Assembly (NCBI RefSeq): GCF_900102725.1
Contig: NZ_FNJW01000008.1
Coordinates: 1,240,001-1,304,000 of the forward strand
Direction of reading: 5' to 3'
DNA length: 64,000 nucleotides
DNA from: Carnobacterium viridans
Lineage (GTDB): Bacteria > Bacillota > Bacilli > Lactobacillales > Carnobacteriaceae
The stretch's first letter is position 1. Every line of letters starts with the position of its first letter. A program made the translations under genes and the position numbers. A model generated the notes under the pieces. That model saw nothing but the letters and a program-made list of their open reading frames with translations, ran no database searches and had not been told where the DNA came from. Below are positions 20,587-29,929 of this stretch, one piece after another.

Positions 20587-21633
20587 TTAGTTTGATGCAG
20601 GGATAAATTTAAAGATTTCATCCTCATAAACATGTAAGAACTTGCTACATACCAAGTCAATAATATATCCTCCAACGAAAGGAATTACAAAATAGGCTAA
20701 TAAAACATTTAACAACCCAGTTCCCATATTGAAAGCTTGAATAGGTCCAACTAGTCCCACGATTCCAAAACCAGCTGTTTGCGGAGTTCCATGAATCGTA
20801 AGAACATAAACCCCTATACCTGAAACAATGGCATTCAGCACAACAGGAATCATGATTTTTGGGTACTTAATTAAGTTAGGAATCATCATCTTCATAGCAC
20901 CAAGTAAGATGGCCAAAGTGGTTCCTGTTTGATTAATTCGGATAGAGCCGATAACAAGAATAGCTGTACATGCTGTCACTCCTACTGCTGCAGCACCAGC
21001 TCCTAAACCAGATACGCCAATAGCAATTCCAATCGCTACTGTTGAGATCGGTGAAATAATTAATACTGAGAAAGCCACCGAAATCAAAATAGCCATCACT
21101 AATGGTTGAAGAGTCGTGAAGCTATTGATTAAATTCCCTATTGTAGAAGTAATCATTCCAACATATGGTAACATAATCAAACCAATTGTTCCTACCCCAG
21201 CACCAACAATAATTGGCATCAAGATCAATGTCAATGAGCCTAATTTGCCTTGCAATAAACGGGTAACAAAAACGGCAATAGCAGAAACAAGCATAACATT
21301 TATTAAATCTCCGATGCCAACTAATTGAACACCCGTTTCGGTAACTTTATAAGCACCAGATCCTAAGAATGTTGCTGCTCCAATAACGACACTTTCCATT
21401 CCGTTCATTTTAAACTGTAAAGCTACAAGCACACCAATAATAGCGGGTGTAATAAATTGCATAACCATAACCACACTTGATAGCAGTGCAAATATAGATC
21501 CATAAGGAATAAGAGCTTTAAATATCGACCCTAGTATCGCATTAGCAATCAATCCGATAACAATACCCGATGCCGTTCCTCCTAAAACCTTGTTTAAATA
21601 ATCTTTACTCGTATATTTTACTGTATCTCCCAT
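20587..21633 (-). CDS. EIIC-like membrane transporter (PTS_EIIC_2 type)
   Basis: About 348-aa integral membrane protein with eight to ten hydrophobic segments, of the stand-alone EIIC family without attached EIIB or EIIA domains. Motifs such as GLGAGAAAVGVTACTAI and GTPQTAGFGIVGLVGPIQAF support this. I take the ATG at 21633, preceded by AGAGAGG; a TTG three codons upstream is also possible. No EIIA/EIIB gene is adjacent, so it may not work as a classical PTS. Pairing with the PanE-like gene suggests it moves a 2-oxo acid, pantoate-like compound or sugar acid, which is inference only. Confidence 0.75.
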   Translation of the reverse strand: MGDTVKYTSKDYLNKVLGGTASGIVIGLIANAILGSIFKALIPYGSIFALLSSVVMVMQFITPAIIGVLVALQFKMNGMESVVIGAATFLGSGAYKVTETGVQLVGIGDLINVMLVSAIAVFVTRLLQGKLGSLTLILMPIIVGAGVGTIGLIMLPYVGMITSTIGNLINSFTTLQPLVMAILISVAFSVLIISPISTVAIGIAIGVSGLGAGAAAVGVTACTAILVIGSIRINQTGTTLAILLGAMKMMIPNLIKYPKIMIPVVLNAIVSGIGVYVLTIHGTPQTAGFGIVGLVGPIQAFNMGTGLLNVLLAYFVIPFVGGYIIDLVCSKFLHVYEDEIFKFIPASN

Positions 21634-22163
21634 TAAACTCAACCTCTCTTGTTTTATTAAATGAATAATTAACCCTTTTTTATATTTGTTAAACTATTCA
21701 CTAATATTTACTACTAGTTAAATTTATCACAAAGCCTTTTTTATTTCAACATAAATATCATTTTCTCATTTTTTGCTCATCTAATTTTTTCGCGGCAACG
21801 ATTGGTATACTTGCATAAATCATCATCTTTCCTCTTAGATATAACGTATATAAAATCTCGTTTTAAAAATTGACTATACCTAAAGGAGTAACTGAGTTCA
21901 AATACAAATTTAATTTTTCCAATTATCACCTATCTATTCGCTCAACAAATAACAAATACAACTATTTAATTACTTAATTACCAATAAAAAAAACCAACCC
22001 AACATTTTTGTGCATAAAAAAACAGTTTAACGATTTTGAAAATTACAACAATAAAAACACTATCAAATGTTAACCAACCCATCACAAAAAACAGAGAAAG
22101 AAAGAAAGAAAGAGCAAAACTTCAAAATTGAAGGATTCGCCCTTTCTTGTTTAAATAATTACA
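21634..22163. other. 530-bp AT-rich non-coding gap
   Basis: Holds the promoter of the leftward EIIC-like/PanE-like pair (not resolved) and the 3' end of cstA. Visible details are a short GAAA microsatellite near 22095-22111 and a small CTTCAA...TTGAAG hairpin near 22123-22136 that could terminate cstA leftward. No convincing gene seen. Confidence 0.5.
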
Positions 22164-23642
22164 TTAATTATTTGATGCAAATGTACCGATTGGCAATTGA
22201 TCGTTTAACAATTCGTCTGATGGATCCAGACTTCTTTTTTGCTTTTTACCCGTTTCCCAATAAAGAATCATTATACCAAGTGTTAAAATTGAGCTTAAGA
22301 TATATGTTAATGTGCTCAATCCCATACCCAAGCCAATTGGTTCACTAAATATATAAACCACACAAGCATAGAGCATGAATATGCCTGGAAGAAGAGTCAC
22401 AAAGTAATTTTTATTTTTCAAATACAAGTAACGTGTTGAGACTAATAGAGAAATTACTGCCGTAACTTGATTTGCCCAGTTGAAATATCTCCATAAGATA
22501 TTAAAATCAACTTGCGTTAAAACTAACGAGATTGCGTACAAAGGAATGGTTACCATCAATATTTTTTTCAGTGTATCTTGTTTAATGTGCAGATAATCTG
22601 CAGCTATCGTCCGTAAACTTCTAAAAGCAGAAAGTCCTGAAGAAATCGGTAAAACAATTACGCCGATAATCGCAACTGTCCCAAAGACACTACCCAAAAG
22701 CATGTAAGATACTTGGTTAACTACAAGTGAAGGAGTCCCATTATTGATCATTTGGCTGAGTGTTTGCCCGTCAAATAAAGACATTGAAGCTGCAGCCCAA
22801 ATCATTGCAATCACACCTTCAGCAATCATCATGCCATAAAAAGTAAATCGTCCTTCTTTTTCATTTTTAGATGTTCTAGAAACCATTGGTGCTTGTGTAG
22901 CATGGAACCCAGATAAAGCTCCACAAGAAATGGTAAAGAATAGAGCAGGAAAAATTGGTGTGCCTTCTGGATTGAAGTTTTGCATCGTACTTGGTGTTAA
23001 GTTCGGAATAGTGTGTCCGCCAAAAATCAAACTTAGTCCAATAGCAAGTGTACTGATAATCAGAATTGCTCCAAAATAAGGATAGACTGCTCCCATCGCT
23101 TTATCGATTGGCAAAATAGTTGAAATAATATAATAAAGAAAAATTAATCCAATAATTACCCCTAAAGTTAACCAATTTGGTGTAATACTTTCAATTAAGT
23201 TAGCTGGTGAAGTAACAAAAACGGTACCCACTAACATCAACAGTAACATAGAGAAAATATTTACGACATGCTTTACCGGTTTTCCTAAGTATTTGCTGGC
23301 TAATTCTGGCAGATGGGCACCATCATTTCGTAAAGAAATCATACCTAGCATATAATCGTGCACTGCTCCTCCTAGAATACAACCTACGATAATCCAAATG
23401 TAAGCAATTGGCCCATAAAGCGCTCCCATTATTGGTCCGAAAATAGGGCCTGTTCCTGCAATATTTAATAATTGAATAATAGCATTTTTAGATTTAGACA
23501 TTGGGACAAAATCGTAGCCGTCTCTCAATGCTTCTGCAGGCGTTGTACGATCCGGATCAATACCAAAATTCTTTTCAATATACTTTCCATAAATAAAATA
23601 ACCTAAAATTAATAACGCGATACCACCCAACAACGTAATCAT
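22164..23642 (-). CDS. cstA: CstA-family carbon starvation/pyruvate-type transporter
   Basis: 492-aa polytopic membrane protein of the CstA/BtsT family, the short Firmicutes form. Conserved blocks are NIAGTGPIFGPIMGALYGPIAY, GGAVHDYMLGMISLRNDGA and SCGALSGFHATQAPMVSRT. Characterised relatives take up pyruvate or peptides. It is directly downstream of a LytS/LytR-type two-component system, as btsT/cstA genes often are, so induction by that system is likely. AAGGAGG precedes the ATG. A terminator-like hairpin sits in its leader, at 23670-23695. Confidence 0.9.
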   Translation of the reverse strand: MITLLGGIALLILGYFIYGKYIEKNFGIDPDRTTPAEALRDGYDFVPMSKSKNAIIQLLNIAGTGPIFGPIMGALYGPIAYIWIIVGCILGGAVHDYMLGMISLRNDGAHLPELASKYLGKPVKHVVNIFSMLLLMLVGTVFVTSPANLIESITPNWLTLGVIIGLIFLYYIISTILPIDKAMGAVYPYFGAILIISTLAIGLSLIFGGHTIPNLTPSTMQNFNPEGTPIFPALFFTISCGALSGFHATQAPMVSRTSKNEKEGRFTFYGMMIAEGVIAMIWAAASMSLFDGQTLSQMINNGTPSLVVNQVSYMLLGSVFGTVAIIGVIVLPISSGLSAFRSLRTIAADYLHIKQDTLKKILMVTIPLYAISLVLTQVDFNILWRYFNWANQVTAVISLLVSTRYLYLKNKNYFVTLLPGIFMLYACVVYIFSEPIGLGMGLSTLTYILSSILTLGIMILYWETGKKQKRSLDPSDELLNDQLPIGTFASNN

Positions 23643-23669
23643 TTTTCCTACCTCCTTATAGTATTAAGC

Positions 23670-23714
23670 AAAAAATTGGCGTTGCCAATTTTTTTATAGC
23701 CCTACTGTACTATA
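23670..23714 (-). promoter_or_regulatory. Leader hairpin and inverted repeat upstream of cstA
   Basis: Read leftward, AAAAAAATTGGC-AAC-GCCAATTTTTT (23695-23670) is a terminator-like hairpin only about 28 bp before the cstA ATG. Next to it lies TATAG...CTATA (23695-23714), a possible response-regulator or promoter element. The hairpin could attenuate cstA or be a second terminator for the regulator genes. Confidence 0.45.
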
Positions 23715-23752
23715 AAAAATGAGGTTTAGGATCCAAATCAAGCTGACATAGC

Positions 23753-23784
23753 AAAACTGCTAGCTAAAGTGCCCGCCAGCAGTT
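23753..23784 (-). terminator. Terminator after the LytR-type regulator gene
   Basis: AACTGCTxGC pairs with GCxAGCAGTT, followed leftward by TTTTGCT. It follows the regulator stop at 23811. Confidence 0.55.
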
Positions 23785-23810
23785 CTCAAATTCATTTAAT
23801 CAATGAGCCA

Positions 23811-24539
23811 TTACAATCCTACTTCTTCTTTAAATTGTTTCATATAATGTCTACTTACCGGGATTTTCACTTGATTGCTCATCGTAACGAGAAACGTATG
23901 GTTAAACCACGGCTGTATTTCTAGGATCTCTTTCATGTTAAGCAAATAAGAGCGGTGTACTCGCAAAAAAGCATGCCCTTTCACTTTTTCTTCATAGGCG
24001 TTTAAAGGTTCAGTCGCAGTGTATTCTTTCTCATCAGTATAGATAGTTGTAATGCCGTTTTCCACAGCGATAGCAATAATGTCTTCGATTTTAACAATGT
24101 AGATACGCTCGTCCATTTGAATAGGGATCGTCTTTAAGTATTCTTGTTTGTCCTCCGCTTGCAATTGTACCCGTTCTTTTTGATATCTAGTGTACGCTTT
24201 TTGGACAGCATCTTGAATTCGAGGCAATTCAAACGGTTTTAAAACGTAATCCGTTGCATTTAATTCAAATGCTTTTATGGCATATTCATCATAAGCGGTC
24301 GCAAAAATAATCATTGGCGGATTCTTTAACTGGTTGATTTTATTCGCTAACGTCAGTCCGCTTTCACTGGTCAAATGAATATCTAAGAAAATCAAATCTA
24401 TTTCATGCTGCAGCATTTTTTCCAAAGCTTCTTCAATAGATTCGGCTTCAACGATAGCTGTAATTCCTTCACAACGTTCCAATAAATACGCCAGTTCATT
24501 TCTAGCTAATGGTTCATCATCCACTATTAAGGTATACAT
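23811..24539 (-). CDS. LytTR-type response regulator
   Basis: 242-aa two-component response regulator. The receiver domain has LIVDDEP, phospho-acceptor Asp53 in IFLDIHL and the KPFELPR lysine; the C-terminal half is a LytTR DNA-binding domain (IAIAVENGITTIYT, FLRVHRSYLLNM, VSRHYMKQ). I start at 24539 (MYTLIVDDE) because GGAGGG lies 5 bp upstream, inside the end of the sensor gene; a longer frame to 24575 has no such support. It is encoded immediately after the LytS-type sensor and before cstA. Confidence 0.92.
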   Translation of the reverse strand: MYTLIVDDEPLARNELAYLLERCEGITAIVEAESIEEALEKMLQHEIDLIFLDIHLTSESGLTLANKINQLKNPPMIIFATAYDEYAIKAFELNATDYVLKPFELPRIQDAVQKAYTRYQKERVQLQAEDKQEYLKTIPIQMDERIYIVKIEDIIAIAVENGITTIYTDEKEYTATEPLNAYEEKVKGHAFLRVHRSYLLNMKEILEIQPWFNHTFLVTMSNQVKIPVSRHYMKQFKEEVGL

Positions 24540-24541
24540 TT

Positions 24542-26290
24542 TTATCCCTCCATTCCTTGGTAAGGTATCTTGCAAAAAACAACGGTTCCTTGTTCTGAAG
24601 ATTTAAAGTTCAATTGAGCTTTATCCCCAAATAAACTGATCAGGCGCTTATTTAAATTTTCTAAAGCTGATCCGGTTCCTTTTTCAGAAGTAACACTTTC
24701 TTTGCCTAATTTTCCAAGCCTATCCTCTTCTATCCCATAACCATTGTCTTGTACACTTACGAGAATGTCCTGATCCATCTTATTGACCGTTACTTGGACT
24801 ATATTATCCACTTTCCGGTTTTTAAATGCATGTTTAAAGGCATTTTCTACCAATATTTGAATCACAAATGGAGGCAATAAAATATTCTTCAACCCATTTT
24901 CTATGTTCATTTCGACCTGATAGCGATCTGGAAAGCGCGCTTGTTCCAACTTCATATAAGCTTCTACTTGAAGCAGTTCTTTTTCTAAAGGAATCACATT
25001 CGTTCTGGCACCTTGCAGATTAGATCGGAAAAAGGTACTCAACTGCAGCAACATTTCGCGAGCTTTCTCACTATCCACTCGAATCAATGCAGAAATGGTA
25101 TTGATGGTATTAAAGAAGAAATGTGGGTTTACTTGAGCTTGCAACGATTTGATTTCTGCATCTTGCAATAGTTGACTTTGCAATTCCATTTCGCCAAGTT
25201 CAATTTGACTGGAAAATATAGTAGCCAAGCCTTCCGCTAATTGTCTTTCAACAAAGGTCAACTTTGAGGCGTCAGTGAAATACAACTTTAACGTTCCAAT
25301 CGTTTTTTCCTTTGACTTTAACGGAATAACGATTGCAGCTTCTAATGGGCAGCCAGGGTGATCACACCCGATTTCTCCATGAGAATGTGCTTCTTTGATC
25401 TCTCCCGTTCGCAAAACTTCTTTAGATAAGTTGGTCACTATTTTTTTTGACGGAAAATGATGATCACTGGCTGCACCAACATGTGCTAAAATGCTATCTT
25501 TGTTGGTGATGCTTACAGCTGAAACTTTGATCAGCTTCTGAATGATTTTTGCTGCTTGCGTACAGGATTCTTCATTCATGCCCGAACGAAAATAAGGCAT
25601 CGTTTCATTGGTCAATTGGAAAACATCATGGGTTTGGACGGCTCTTGTCTGTTCTTCCTGCCGCAATGTTGAGTCAATGATCGACAAGAAAATCCCTGTT
25701 CCAATACTGTTCGTCAAAATCATGGGCAACCCAATAAATTTGACTAAATTTACAGCTTCTTGGAAGTTTGTACTTAATAAAATAATACACACCATTTGGA
25801 CAGCTTCCATTGCTGCACCAAAGACGAGTCCCTCTCCAACTTTTGGATAAGTATTTTCCCGAATAGACTTCAACCCATATAACCCGGAAAATAATCCAAC
25901 TAATATAGATGAAATCACGTAAATATAAGCGTCCATTCCGCCTTGAAGATAGCGGATAGCTCCCGAAATGATTCCTACACTCACACCTATGATCGGTCCT
26001 CCTATCAATCCTGAAACACCAATCGTCAATACACGTGTATTAGCCAGCGAAGAATGGGTGGCTAAGTCAGTAAATGGTTGATCGATCATAATTTGATTTC
26101 CGTCAATTTCTATACCGGTAAAATTAGAAATAATAGCAAATATTCCGAAGACTATAATTAGCTGAACCATCGTACTTACTTTTCTTCGATTTCCTAAAAG
26201 GTTTTTAAAATAAGGGATATTCATTAGTATATAGGCCAAAATAATAATTAATCCGCCACGTTCAAGCATTAAAATAAATAAGTTGAACAT
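24542..26290 (-). CDS. LytS-family sensor histidine kinase
   Basis: 582-aa sensor kinase. Residues 1-215 form the 5TMR-LytS membrane domain (about six hydrophobic segments, GVSGLIGGPIIGVSVGIISGAIRY); residues 225-365 form a GAF domain with the conserved GEIGCDHPGCPLEAAIVIPL; the kinase core has the phospho-acceptor His near 390 in QAQVNPHFFFNTINTI and an ATPase motif QDNGYGIEEDRL. Such kinases paired with LytTR regulators control murein hydrolase genes or, in BtsS/YpdA types, carboxylate transporters; the following cstA gene favours the second role. Confidence 0.92.
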   Translation of the reverse strand: MFNLFILMLERGGLIIILAYILMNIPYFKNLLGNRRKVSTMVQLIIVFGIFAIISNFTGIEIDGNQIMIDQPFTDLATHSSLANTRVLTIGVSGLIGGPIIGVSVGIISGAIRYLQGGMDAYIYVISSILVGLFSGLYGLKSIRENTYPKVGEGLVFGAAMEAVQMVCIILLSTNFQEAVNLVKFIGLPMILTNSIGTGIFLSIIDSTLRQEEQTRAVQTHDVFQLTNETMPYFRSGMNEESCTQAAKIIQKLIKVSAVSITNKDSILAHVGAASDHHFPSKKIVTNLSKEVLRTGEIKEAHSHGEIGCDHPGCPLEAAIVIPLKSKEKTIGTLKLYFTDASKLTFVERQLAEGLATIFSSQIELGEMELQSQLLQDAEIKSLQAQVNPHFFFNTINTISALIRVDSEKAREMLLQLSTFFRSNLQGARTNVIPLEKELLQVEAYMKLEQARFPDRYQVEMNIENGLKNILLPPFVIQILVENAFKHAFKNRKVDNIVQVTVNKMDQDILVSVQDNGYGIEEDRLGKLGKESVTSEKGTGSALENLNKRLISLFGDKAQLNFKSSEQGTVVFCKIPYQGMEG

Positions 26291-26403
26291 CTTTTCACTT
26301 CCTATAGTTTGATATCTTTAGTTTACCTTACAAAAACTAGTTATGCACACAAATAAATAGAGCTCTACATCACTTGATGCAAAGCTCTGGTGTCTCATCT
26401 ATT

Positions 26404-26616
26404 TTATTGTTCCTCATTTTTATATTCTAGAATATCTCCTGGTTGGCAATCTAATGCTTTGCAGATCGCCTCTAACGTTGAAAATCGAATAGCTTTCGCT
26501 TTCCCATTTTTCAATATAGAAAGGTTCGCCATCGTAATACCTACTTTATTTGAAAGTTCTGTTACGCTCATTTTGCGTTTGGCCAACATCACATCAACAT
26601 TAATTATAATTGCCAT
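26404..26616 (-). CDS. XRE-family helix-turn-helix regulator, small
   Basis: 70-aa Cro/CI-type DNA-binding protein consisting of one helix-turn-helix domain (MLAKRKMSVTELSNKVGITMANLSILKNGK). The ATG at 26616 has GAGGTG upstream; a GTG at 26625 is possible but lies on the ribosome binding site itself. It follows a DUF2975 membrane protein with a short gap, a pairing widely seen in Firmicutes in which the small regulator and membrane protein act together. Target unknown. Confidence 0.85.
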   Translation of the reverse strand: MAIIINVDVMLAKRKMSVTELSNKVGITMANLSILKNGKAKAIRFSTLEAICKALDCQPGDILEYKNEEQ

Positions 26617-26631
26617 AGTACTCACCTCAGA

Positions 26632-27108
26632 TCAGACTATTAAATCATTTTCTTTTTTTATATCAATGGCTTCTTGTAAAAGTCTTTGAAGAACTGCAGC
26701 AAAAACTGTGATAACAAATGATGCAAAGACTGGAATCATTCCGACTAAAATAAGCCCAGGTGCATCATCCATTTGTGCTACACCAAAAACAAATGGCAAT
26801 ATCATCACGTATAAACCACAGATTACTAAAGCACAAAACTTGATAGTTTTAAGCGCTTTAACAGATAAATCAGAGAACGCTTGGTTCCTATCAATATAAG
26901 TTAACAGTTTAAAAGCTTGATATAAAGCTATGAAAAAAGGTATGGCAGATACATACATACCAATTATAATAGGATAAAGTAACTGATCATAATTTGGATT
27001 TGCCGGATTTCTCATTAACCAAATAAATCCAACTATACTCAAAACAAGAACAGGAAGACCAATTAAAATTAATGCTGCTTTTAAAAAAAATGTTGTACCT
27101 CGTTTCAT
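26632..27108 (-). CDS. DUF2975 membrane protein
   Basis: 158-aa membrane protein with four hydrophobic segments (approximate residues 8-28, 45-63, 88-110, 120-142), fitting the DUF2975 family, including the FKLLTYIDRNQAFSDLSVKALKTIKFCA block between segments two and three. AGGGAGG precedes the ATG. It is cotranscribed with the small XRE regulator downstream and may modulate its activity at the membrane; function is not established. Confidence 0.85.
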   Translation of the reverse strand: MKRGTTFFLKAALILIGLPVLVLSIVGFIWLMRNPANPNYDQLLYPIIIGMYVSAIPFFIALYQAFKLLTYIDRNQAFSDLSVKALKTIKFCALVICGLYVMILPFVFGVAQMDDAPGLILVGMIPVFASFVITVFAAVLQRLLQEAIDIKKENDLIV

Positions 27109-27388
27109 AAATAATACCTCCCTTACTTAGTATAACTATTATTTTAGTACATATTTTATTGATTAACAATAAATAAATATCATTTTAAAATATATTTAAG
27201 TTGTTTGGTACTTTTCAATTTATCGAAACTATTGTTCCAAAAAAGTAAGCATACGTAAATAAAAAACCTATAAAAATTTATAGATTTCTTATTTTGCTAT
27301 TAAATTATTTGTCAAAATTCCTGCTATCTTCTACCCTACATACTCAGAACACCTAAAAATGGGAAGTTGATTCATTCTAAAATAACAA

Positions 27389-27930
27389 TTATTCTAAATT
27401 TAATAACTTTTCTCCTATTACATATTCATCTACCAAGGACATCATAGTCAGTTTAACTGAGTTAGTATTTTTTAATTTTAAAGAATAAATAAATTCAACG
27501 GTGTCTCCAGGATCAACCTCTGATACCTTATTGCCTAACGTCTGGCTATACTTGCTATCCTTAGCAGTTTTTTCTGAAATAACTGCTTGCTCTTCTAAAA
27601 AGACCTCTTGTTGTTCCAACGTTTGACTAACAGTAAAATACCCAAAATCTTGTATTGGTATTCTTTTTTCATCAGAAAGATTGGTATATTCAGCCAATAT
27701 CAAAAGGCTTAGATCCCCTTCTTTATCATCTCTTACTTCATAAGAAAGAAATTTGATAGTTGCATCAAAAGTGACTAATTCATCATCTTTATAATAGGGT
27801 ATGGTAAGTTCTTCAATACTTTCAGACTCTTGAGAACTCGTACCTATGGAACTCTCGTTTGTAGTTTTACATGCTGCTACACTTATCATCGCTAACGTTA
27901 TTAAAAAAAAAGTTTAATTTTACTTTTCAT
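27389..27930 (-). pseudogene. DUF5067-like lipoprotein with frameshift in the signal peptide
   Basis: From the ATG at 27930 (ribosome binding site GAGGAGAG at 27936-27943) the frame reads MKSKIKLFF and then meets a TAA at 27901-27903, right after a run of nine T (27903-27911, read leftward). Adding one T would give MKSKIKLFFLITLAMISVAAC, a perfect lipoprotein signal with lipobox, joined to the 160-aa body (positions 27889 to 27389) that looks like a DUF5067-type secreted protein. The body is intact. So the gene is off by one base in a homopolymer: a phase-variable switch, a fresh mutation, or a sequencing error. Confidence 0.7.
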
Positions 27931-28167
27931 TTTATCTCTCCTCATTTTGATTTTATGTCAATATACCTCTATTCTGGGGATGGCTAATAATTTGATTACC
28001 TGTCCAAATAACCTCTAGTTATAAATTGAAAATTACATCTTAACATCTACATTTTCTCTTTTATTCTCTATGTAAACCAATAGGTGCTAAAAGCAACCAA
28101 TAGTTGATAGTCAACAACCGTTATTTTCGGTATGATAGAAGAAAATAATCGAAAAGGAGAAAAACAG

Positions 28168-28683
28168 ATGGCCTTAGGAAAACGCTTGAAAGAAAGTAGA
28201 GTTAACAAAGGATTTTCGCAAGGAGATGTTGCTGAATATTTACAAATTTCTAGACAATCAATTTCAAAATGGGAAACCGGAAATGGCTATCCAGATTTAG
28301 ACAACTTAGTTAAATTAAGCGTGTATTATGAAGTTTCGATTGATGATTTACTTAAAGAAAATCAAAAACTTAAAAATAAAATCCACGAAAATGAAATTAA
28401 AATTGAAGAAAATCACCAAAAATTAGATTTTATCCGTGGATTTGTTGAAAAAGATGAAGGTCTACTATTGTTAACGATTGCCTTTATTGGGTGTTTGATT
28501 CCTCCATTAGGTTTTCTTGTGGCTCCAGTTATGATCAAACGAAATAAAAAAACAAATACACTTTATAAGTTTGTTTATTTCGCGTGTGCTTGTTGTCTAT
28601 TAATTAATCTATTTGCTGTTTATAGTATTGCTGGAGACTATTTAGGATGGGGAACAACCACCGTTGAATACCTTGTTGAATAA
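28168..28683 (+). CDS. XRE-family regulator with C-terminal membrane segments
   Basis: 171-aa protein. Residues 1-65 are a Cro/CI helix-turn-helix (LGKRLKESRVNKGFSQGDVAEYL, SRQSISKWETGNGYPDL), followed by a charged coiled-coil linker (about 70-105) and two hydrophobic segments, making a membrane-anchored regulator. The ATG at 28168 is preceded by AAAAGGAG; an upstream in-frame ATG at 28132 lacks a site. Located divergently from the interrupted lipoprotein gene. Target unknown. Confidence 0.85.
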   Translation: MALGKRLKESRVNKGFSQGDVAEYLQISRQSISKWETGNGYPDLDNLVKLSVYYEVSIDDLLKENQKLKNKIHENEIKIEENHQKLDFIRGFVEKDEGLLLLTIAFIGCLIPPLGFLVAPVMIKRNKKTNTLYKFVYFACACCLLINLFAVYSIAGDYLGWGTTTVEYLVE

Positions 28684-28687
28684 ACTC

Positions 28688-29167
28688 TTAATACGTAATA
28701 ATAATACTGCTTCCGGATAGTTTAGCTCTTAAATTTATAGAAGATTCTAAACCCAATAGTGTTCGTTTTAAATAATAAGTAGCTTGCGTAGAACTATCGA
28801 CTTTTAAAAGCAAACTTTTAAAGCTCCCAGTATATGCAGTTGCTGAGCCAGTGTGTGCTCGAGTAATTTTATTATTGCTTACATCAATTTTATAGCTTGC
28901 TTTCCATTGTAACGCTCGTTCTTTTGTAATTTTGTATGTACCATTACTAACACTACTTGTTGCTAGTAAAAATTGTGGTTCTTTTTCAACGGTAATAGTG
29001 TAACTTTCACCTAAATCATTTTCAACTTCAAACTGCTGTAAGCCACCCTGCTCTAAATCATAGATGACGGTGTTCTCAGTTTGAGCTATTGTCTCTGCAG
29101 CCTGTGCCTCTTTAGCACCAAAACAAAAAATAGTAAAACAACCTAAAATAAAGACTAATTTCTTCAA
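28688..29167 (-). CDS. Secreted protein, DUF5626-like
   Basis: About 159-aa exported protein. A signal peptide (KKLVFILGCFTIFCFGAKEAQA) precedes a mature domain rich in beta-forming residues with a repeated VSNGTYKITKERALQWKASY / THTGSATAYTGSF type pattern. I choose the TTG at 29167 because GGAGGG (29174-29179) lies 6 bp upstream; the GTG at 29200 has nothing upstream. It resembles small DUF5626 proteins of lactobacilli and carnobacteria; function unknown. Convergent with the membrane-anchored XRE regulator, 4 bp apart. Confidence 0.7.
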   Translation of the reverse strand: MKKLVFILGCFTIFCFGAKEAQAAETIAQTENTVIYDLEQGGLQQFEVENDLGESYTITVEKEPQFLLATSSVSNGTYKITKERALQWKASYKIDVSNNKITRAHTGSATAYTGSFKSLLLKVDSSTQATYYLKRTLLGLESSINLRAKLSGSSIIITY

Positions 29168-29351
29168 ATAAATCCCTCCAGATAGTTTTTTTAATAACAC
29201 CTATAATATAACAGATATAGATGTATTAATTAAGTGTTTTTTCAGTCTATGCAACGATCAGCACCATCAAAGAACTAACTGAAGAGTAATTATTTTACAA
29301 AGGAGAACTTGAGAAAACATGCTAGAAATTATGAGGAAATGAGATAATTAA

Positions 29352-29531
29352 ATGAAACTACTATTATATATACTGATATTTCTTATTGGCTATTCCTTAT
29401 TATGTACTTTAATAGCTTTACTAGTTGCATTATACAAGACACTTAGATATAAAGTATCTTTTAAAGAATCCTACAAAGAAACATTTTTGTTCTTTTTGTT
29501 TGAATTATTTGATCCATTTAATTATTTTTAA
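29352..29531 (+). CDS. Possible small membrane peptide (59 aa)
   Basis: An ATG at 29352 opens a 59-codon frame beginning MKLLLYILIFLIGYSLLCTL, one clear hydrophobic segment, then a basic linker and a phenylalanine-rich tail. The only nearby Shine-Dalgarno-like sequence (GAGG) is about 15 bp upstream, so translation is uncertain. It lies in a 760-bp interval with other coding scraps and may be a small toxin-like or orphan peptide, or a remnant. Confidence 0.35.
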   Translation: MKLLLYILIFLIGYSLLCTLIALLVALYKTLRYKVSFKESYKETFLFFLFELFDPFNYF

Positions 29532-29540
29532 ATGGGATAA

Positions 29541-29640
29541 TTAAATGTGACACACGATCCATAATTGCTTTGCTTCTTTTCGTTTAGGTGAATTTTTGAA
29601 CTTACTGATGGTTTCGACTAAAAAACACACTCCTTCGAAC
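29541..29640 (-). pseudogene. Decayed coding remnant
   Basis: Read leftward, an open frame ending with TAA at 29541-29543 encodes VETISKFKNSPKRKEAKQL and WIVCHI, with protein-like composition but no start codon. AAGGAG lies upstream without a proper start. A second scrap (VYATISTIKELTEE, plus strand, about 29240-29290) is nearby. Probably gene debris. Confidence 0.3.
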
Positions 29641-29859
29641 TTGTACGTATATATATAGTATAGGAAATCTTATATGGTTATACTATTACACCTATTTTTA
29701 CTTTTTAGTACTTGATAAAAATAGAGCTTCAATTAAGAAAACAAAATTTATTCTAATTTTGAAAAACTATGCAGAACATAAATAATGAATCCTTACTACT
29801 ACGCAAATTCATAGAAACCTGTAGGAAGGACGTTATTAGTAAACACTCTTAAATAAGAA

Positions 29860-29902
29860 CGCAAAAAGAGAGGTGAATTAAATTCGCCTCTCTTTTTGCG
29901 TT
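29860..29902 (-). terminator. Terminator after the purine permease
   Basis: Near-perfect 20-bp stem from CGCAAAAAGAGAGG to CCTCTCTTTTTGCG; ends the guaD/permease operon leftward. Confidence 0.85.
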
Positions 29903-29929
29903 TCAAGAATATTATTCAGCAATACTCAA

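Noticed and set aside
22095-22111. GAAA microsatellite as a phase-variation site
   Set aside because: It lies in a non-coding interval away from any start codon or promoter that I can place.
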